64,000 nucleotides of DNA from Pachyseris speciosa (lineage: Eukaryota; Cnidaria; Anthozoa; Scleractinia; Pachyseridae): the NCBI GenBank assembly GCA_016490735.1, contig JAEMWC010000626.1, forward strand, positions 357,501-421,500, written 5' to 3'. Position numbers and translations under genes: made by a program. A model generated the notes under the pieces. That model had not been told where the DNA came from, did not search any database, and worked only from the letters and a program-made list of their open reading frames with translations. Below, one piece after another: positions 58,706 to 64,000 of this stretch; within the stretch, counting starts at the first letter, position 1, and every line of letters begins with the position of its first letter.

Positions 58706-60257
58706 ATCGCACATAAGTCCCGAGTAATAATTGGGAATTTTTTTAAACCATGTTCAAGGCACCAAACAAAAATTATGGCAAACCGATCTATCAAAGCGTC
58801 GGTGATTAAAAATAACGAAACCATTTTGAGCCACCTTAAGACAGGTTGACCACTTAATATAGGTTCAACAGAATACACGTCAAACACAAGATAAGTAACA
58901 TTTCATATAACATTCGATTGAAGTACATCTCGCACAAGAAACTGCAACAATATTACAACGGAGAAGATAGCATCAAAATATACCACAGAAACAGTAATAC
59001 CAAGTTCCTACAGTCAGTAAAGGTGGCCGTTAGAAAGACACGGCGTATACTTTATGGCAAAGTGATAAAGTGAGCGTTTAATATAGGTGCAGACAATAAA
59101 ACAGCTTCTTGGGACTAAATCAAGGTCAACCGCGACCTCTCAGTAGATATCAAAAGAGACGAAGGTAAGTTTAGGGACTTTAACAACTGACCTTTAATAG
59201 TAAGGGTGATCGCTTTATACTGTGACGCTTAAATAAAGGTTCGATTGTGCATGTTTTTCTACTTGAAATTAGACATATAAATGACAAACTGACATGACAT
59301 CTAATCTAAAACACATGTGGGTAGGAGAGCGCTTGTTTTGCTTAAATCTAGCTCAGGCTTAGTACTTGCCAAGATCAAAGTTTCCTTTTGGATGCGGCGT
59401 CGATTACACAGATTAAAGTAGCGTACTAAACCAAATATCGTGATGGCGAACAGCATCACAGCAAACAATAGGAGAATTATATCTACGTAGAGATGTTATC
59501 GCTCAAATTTCGACCGAACATATGACACTTTCAAGGTATCAAATGTCGAAAATGAGATCACTTAATTCACAGGGGAAGGAACAAATCAAAAATCATTTCA
59601 AACCTACTATTTTTGCACAGAATGTCCTGCGAGGTGTCGCCTTCTAAATGCCAATTACTGGACTTCACGGACGTTGAAAATCGCTTGAACAGGCCGGGGA
59701 ATGTTTTGCCGTTATTTTCAATTACGTTTTTTGTTTGTAGCCTGGTTCGAATTCAAGACCGATTTCACTCTGAGTGCCTGTAAATGATCCGCGACACCTA
59801 CTGTTTAAGGCTTAAGACTTGTTACCACCAATAGCAAATACCTCTGGCCAGTATTCTTACGCAGCTAAGTAAGCCGGCCTGATCAAATCACTCTGTCGTT
59901 TGGCTGAAAATTGTGATGTAGTGAAGTTAATCGTTAATTGATTTGAGATAGAAAGGGACCAAATGAAAAAATAGCGATAGAGGGAGTGCGGGTATAGAAG
60001 GAAGAATACCACTTACAGTGCCTGCAGCTGGGTATTGTAATTAAAAACGCCAGTCTGCAGTTCCGTTAGCTGGTTGTTAAACAAGAACCTACCAAAGATA
60101 AACGTAAAGCTTGTGGGATGTGGCTGAAGTGACAAGGATACTTCACAAATTAATGTGATCAAGTAAGCTGAAGCCACTCAAAAGGCACTAAGGCCACAAG
60201 GTAGCGGGCATTACCCCTTAAATCTACCAAAGCAAAGATTGAGCCCAAGCATTAGCA

Positions 60258-60302
60258 GCCATGGACAGGTGTTTCGACCTTGTTAGGCCTCATCAGCATG
60301 GC
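60258..60302 (-). ncRNA. Hammerhead ribozyme, array B unit 1
   Basis: Minus strand: stem I GCCATG/CATGGC (6 bp, perfect), core CTGATGA, stem II GGCC/GGTC with loop TAACAA, GAAA, stem III ACA/TGT with loop CC, and cleavage triplet GTC. All invariant positions are present. Predicted cut between 60264 and 60263. Confidence 0.82.
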
Positions 60303-60511
60303 ATAGCTAACGCGCAGGCTCAAGTACCCACATATCAATAAAACAAGAAATCAAAACGTAAAGCTTGTGGGATGTGGCTGGAGTGACAAGAATACTTCAC
60401 AAATTAATGTGATCAAGTAAGCTGAAGTCACTCAAAAGGCACTAAGGCCACAAGGTAGCGGGCATTACCCTTGAAATCTACTAAAGGAAAGATTGAGCCC
60501 AAGCATTAGCA

Positions 60512-60556
60512 GCCATGGACAGGTGTTTCGACCTTGTTAGGCCTCATCAGCATGGC
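60512..60556 (-). ncRNA. Hammerhead ribozyme, array B unit 2
   Basis: Identical to unit 1 over the motif. Predicted cut between 60518 and 60517, so a released monomer would be 254 nt. Confidence 0.82.
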
Positions 60557-60673
60557 ATAGTGAACACACAGGCTCAAGTACGCAAATATCAATAAAACAA
60601 GCAATCAAAACGTAAAGCTTGTGGGATGTGGCTGGAGTGACAAGGCAATCTATCTAGGTCTATCAATGATGTT

Positions 60674-61420
60674 TCACAGACGATCATCATATCTTGTTGT
60701 TATTTGGCTACCCACTGGCCACTGGCCTTTTTTGATGCACGAGTCGTAAAGAGTAGAGAGTGGCAAAGATATTTCCTCGGCTCCGGCCTTCAGGATTTTG
60801 ATAGAAATACCGTCGTGGCCGGTAGCTTTATTTACATCAAGAGACTCCAGCACGCTTTCCACTTGCGTCGGGTTTAGTTCCACAGCCCCCTGACTTCTCT
60901 TCTATGAACTGCACACTTGGATGATCATTGAAGTCACTCAAGTTCCACAGTTCCGCATCTATTCCTCCAATCCCATTGGCCGTAGTGGCGAAATAATCTG
61001 CCAATATCTCTGTGACTTTAATTTTATCCTTCAAAATATCTCCTTCGATGTTATCAATATCGGGATCAGACCCGATGCCTTTGTCGCTGAGGAATGGCTT
61101 AAACGTTCCGCAGAAATCTCAAGAGTTTCTTCTCAGATAGTCTTTAGCTCTTTCCCGCATGACATTTTGTATGTGTTTTTCGCAATTTCCCGAGGGTAGG
61201 AGGTCAACACGATCTTTTTATTCAATATAAGGGGTTATCACGGTGATATTGCTGGTCCACAAGACTGAAGGCTCTATCTTCCTTGCCACGCATGTCACGC
61301 CAGCTGTAGCCTGTTTTAAGCGATCAACCGCAGCTAACAATTCGGTAGGTATTTGATTTATAAGTGTATTTTCGAGCCATTTTCCACTTCAGAAGCCCCC
61401 TGCCTGGCATCATAAAGCTG
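60674..61420 (-). pseudogene. LINE fragment (endonuclease-RT linker and RT start)
   Basis: Minus-strand pieces read KIEPSVLWTSNITVITPYIE, then CGTFKPFLSDKGIGSDPDID, then ILADYFATTANGIGGIDAEL, then TQVESVLESLDVNKATGHDG followed by ISIKILKAGAEEISLPLSTL, the first RT block of CR1/Rex-like LINEs. Frames shift at least twice (near 60890 and 61200). The catalytic core is missing; the retrozyme-like array begins just beyond the left end. Confidence 0.65.
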
Positions 61421-61544
61421 AGTTAGGGGGCAGAGGCAATCCTCTGGAAGAAAACAGAGGTGAGAAGCAATTTCACACGAGTTGGACCGCCAAGATTGTT
61501 CGATCGAGTCATGGCGATTCGCCATGTAAAGTTATATTGGTAGC

Positions 61545-62075
61545 TGAGTTAATCTTTTGTCTCACGATTGAGTCACAAAGATGTGGATCCCGACGTTTCG
61601 ACCGCTATACTGCTGGTCTTCATCAGGCGATGGTGTCGACTGGCTGCGTGTGAGTATAAGAAGCACCGTGGTTGGTGGTGATTAGTGCATTTCGATCCTC
61701 GTTTAGGCTGTTGTTGATTGGAGGATTTCGATCCTTGTCGTTCAGACTAGAAATTGTTCCCTCAGCGGTCCGCTTTGGTACTGATCGGATGTTGTGTTGT
61801 TTGATCGTGTGCATCCACGTTTCAGGAATTTCATTTCCACTGACCCTGTTGATGTTGTTAGGGTGAAGTCTTATGTGAATAGCCTCTTTAACCCTACGAG
61901 TGTACCAATGTGGTTCTCGGTCAATAAATTTAACTTCGTCCCAGAGCGGATAATGTTAGGTCGCGTTGCTATGTTCTGAAACGGCGGAGGATTGGTTTCG
62001 AGCAAGCCGTATGTCTCTGTCGTATTCCTTAATCCGTTCATACATAGATCGTCCCGTCTCTCTCTTCTGTAAGTG
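61545..62075 (-). mobile_element. PLE-B 3' fragment 2
   Basis: Parallel to 46785-47285: hammerhead, 3' region, and the end of the GIY-YIG domain (ETGRSMYERIKEYDRDIRLA). It stops earlier than copy 1, at about 62070, so the GIY motif is gone. Confidence 0.78.
61586..61631 (-). ncRNA. Hammerhead ribozyme, PLE-B copy 2
   Basis: Same as the copy at 46811 with one stem I change (GGGAT instead of GCGAT opposite ATCGC). The core is intact. Confidence 0.68.
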
Positions 62076-62169
62076 GATTCCGCGACCTCGCATGGAAATT
62101 CTGGCGAGTTTTGACTTGTAAAAAATGCAGTGAATGCAATATTCTGTCAGAAGGACCGAGTGGCTCGAC

Positions 62170-64000
62170 ACGTTTCTGAAAAAATATCTGAAATGGAAAA
62201 TGGCGAACTACTATGCGGCTGTTACCCAAGAATATCCCAGAATTCCTTTGGGTCGCAAAAGCGAAAATTACAGACAGTGAGAGGAACTGAAATCAAATAG
62301 CGTTATCCACATCGCGCGAAAGAAGGGAGCAGAAAAATGTGGAATAGATTGCAAGTTTGATAACTTAACTGCCATAGTATTTTTATAGAAAATTCCCGAC
62401 CCTCTTATCTTACAAAACACAGGTGATCATCAGATAGTGGTTTTTGTATGACAAATGAGTTGCAAGCAATTTTGCTAGGACAAGGAAGAACCTTTTAAGG
62501 AAACAGTGCGGTTTGTGTGTGATTATTAACTATTTGTCATTGAACTCGTGTCGTATTGATGAACAATATTGGGCCACGCGAGTAGAGGAAGGTTAATATT
62601 TATGAAATACTTTATTAATCACCAAAGTTACAAAGTCACTTAAAAAGAACATTTAATTATTTTTCACAGCTTCACATTCACTGGTATAACGAGGAAGAAG
62701 ACATAGTGATAGAAGCAGTAACAAATTCAAGTCTCCGAGATCACCAAAGCGGTAGAATTAGCCGAAAATAGTTCCTTGCTCTGCAGTTTTTGTGACTTAA
62801 GCTCAATCTTCAGAGACATAACATACAAACTACCGCCGGTATTCTTGCCATGTTTTATCTGTCTGTTGTACTAATCTCGCGATGGAAATCACACTAAGAA
62901 AGCTAGAAGTACCTCATTACATGTATTTGACAGTTTTCGCCAATATGAGCTTGCCCAAGGAATTTAAAACCTTTGTTACAATGGGATCTTTCAATGCTGA
63001 CTTTGATCAATATGTGTGAGCAAATCGTTCAATTAATAAATATTTGTTGTTGCTTTTTTTTTTGTTAAGCTACTTTCTATTTCTAGTTAATTTTTGCATT
63101 ACTGTTTCTAGTATCAATAGCTGAGACATTCATGAATAATGAATATATCTAACTAATGCTCCTTGACATACCGATCTGTCTCAGAATGACAACAGACCTC
63201 GCCTATGAATGGAAACGTGGCTGGCGGTGAGCTTGTCTTGATACTAGACTGCGAGCAGTCCCTCTTTCTTTTAGTCTAGTGGCTCAGCAGAATGATCGTG
63301 ACAGACAGGACAAAAGTGCCAAAATTTGTACACATGTAGCTTAGCACTAGCTAATCAATCCTAGGATGGGTGCCCAATCCAATCGTCTATCGTTCTCATT
63401 TTATTAAGCAATCAAATATCTCAAGTAATAGCTATGGTGGGGTACCTGTGGTGTAAATTAAAAAAAAGAATATTACTATATTAATGTCAAGAAAATAGTA
63501 AATAACCCTTTTAATTTACAGAATTTCAAATATTCAAAAGGAGCAATAGTTATGGCGTTCAAGAAAGGAGAACGCACACCTAATTTCGTGTTGGTTTTCT
63601 TGTGTTCCTTGCGCTTGGTGTTCCTGTGCACGATAATACTGTAAGGATAAGACTGTAAGGACTCCAAAATTATTTTTCAGGGGCGAATAGTCAAAATGGG
63701 TCGAGAATTTATCGGGGAAAGTCGGAACTTAAAGTCGGAACGGTCGGGTAGGCGTGCTTTCCACTGGCGTTGCTTTCGCGTTGAAAGATGTGTGGTGCAA
63801 ATACTCACGTTAGCCCTTATTTGAGTTCCTTGTATCACACTACGGTAACCGGTTGCCGTTTTCATCCCGAGAAAGACTTGCTTTGAATTTCGCTCGCTTT
63901 TCTTTGCTGTTAATTTTTTAGCTACCAAATACACTGTACTTTCCAGTTTTCTCACAACCGTGACCGCGCCAGGTAAACATACATTTTTGTTTTGCTTAGA
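62170..64000. other. No gene recognised
   Basis: AT-rich, with only short open frames. A small palindrome ACTAGACTGCGAGCAGTC...TAGTCTAGT lies near 63244-63280. I see no supported gene, RNA or element. Confidence 0.5.

Larger units (their letters stand above)
55434..60646. repeat. Tandem segmental duplication, copy 2
   Basis: Second copy of 50944-55398. It keeps a 730-bp block absent from copy 1 (58536-59265) and ends with the better-preserved retrozyme-like array. Block 58700-59265 outside the LINE frame has no recognised gene; 59266-60098 matches 54076-54920. Confidence 0.9.
60099..60646. repeat. Retrozyme-like 254-bp tandem array, copy B
   Basis: Units start at 60106, 60360 and 60614 (exactly 254 bp apart); the third is cut short at about 60646. 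Each full unit has one intact-looking minus-strand hammerhead. No protein frame. This size, the tandem layout and the ribozyme type fit metazoan retrozymes, which give small circular RNAs and depend on other elements' enzymes. Confidence 0.82.

Noticed and set aside
62405..62440. CTGATGA on the minus strand as another hammerhead
   Set aside because: No GAAA partner with a pairable stem II follows.
63677..63955. 92-codon minus-strand frame near the window end
   Set aside because: No recognisable domain, no supporting splice or promoter signals.

Overview
The window looks like a non-coding, transposon-dense stretch of an animal genome, most likely a cnidarian (anthozoan). The pointers are AT-rich intergenic DNA with long (TA)n tracts, Penelope-like, DIRS, Gypsy and CR1/L2-like retroelements, small repeats with hammerhead ribozymes, a tRNA-headed SINE, and decayed DUF3504 and Myb/SANT-like proteins of types I associate with cnidarian genomes. 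The assignment rests on pattern memory, since no search was run. I see no clearly intact host protein gene.

Layout. 1-487: 3' end of a LINE whose (TACC)n tail abuts 480-2981, an 834-codon minus-strand frame broken by only two stops. That protein is unrecognised and possibly related to rolling-circle Rep proteins. 3482-10323: two Penelope-like elements (PLE-A) in inverted orientation, each damaged at a different place, one carrying a TTAA-flanked MITE. 10361-12036: tandem tRNA-Thr-like units, one split by a 961-bp MITE. 12.06-13.4 kb: a Polinton-type DNA polymerase fragment, a long hairpin behind a TATA box, and a DUF3504 remnant. 14007-14260: a perfect 254-bp palindrome whose arms each hold a hammerhead ribozyme. 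14.5-17.3 kb: DNA transposons and MITEs. 18.3-23.6 kb: a dead plus-strand Gypsy element. 25.87-26.96 kb: a tRNA-related SINE array bounded by one 12-bp duplication. 28.2-34.7 kb: DIRS remnants, foldbacks, a 42-bp minisatellite family and a SINE.

35.1-44.5 kb: exons of a Myb/SANT-like (trihelix) gene. One intron holds a full Gypsy element (LTRs, 5-bp target duplication, polypurine tract, primer site), and that Gypsy holds a nearly intact LINE. 44.7-50.9 kb: inverted repeats, a second Penelope-like family (PLE-B) with GIY-YIG and hammerhead, and MITEs. 50.9-60.65 kb: a tandem segmental duplication; each copy carries ATCGAT-rich DNA, a truncated LINE and a 254-bp-period tandem array with hammerhead ribozymes (retrozyme type). 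60.7-62.1 kb: a LINE fragment and another PLE-B 3' end. 62.2-64 kb: nothing recognised.

The most notable theme is RNA self-cleavage. Four unrelated hammerhead families are visible (PLE-A, PLE-B, the palindrome, the 254-bp retrozyme-like array), with intact-looking cores in several copies. The other candidate for novelty is the Rep-like 834-codon frame.
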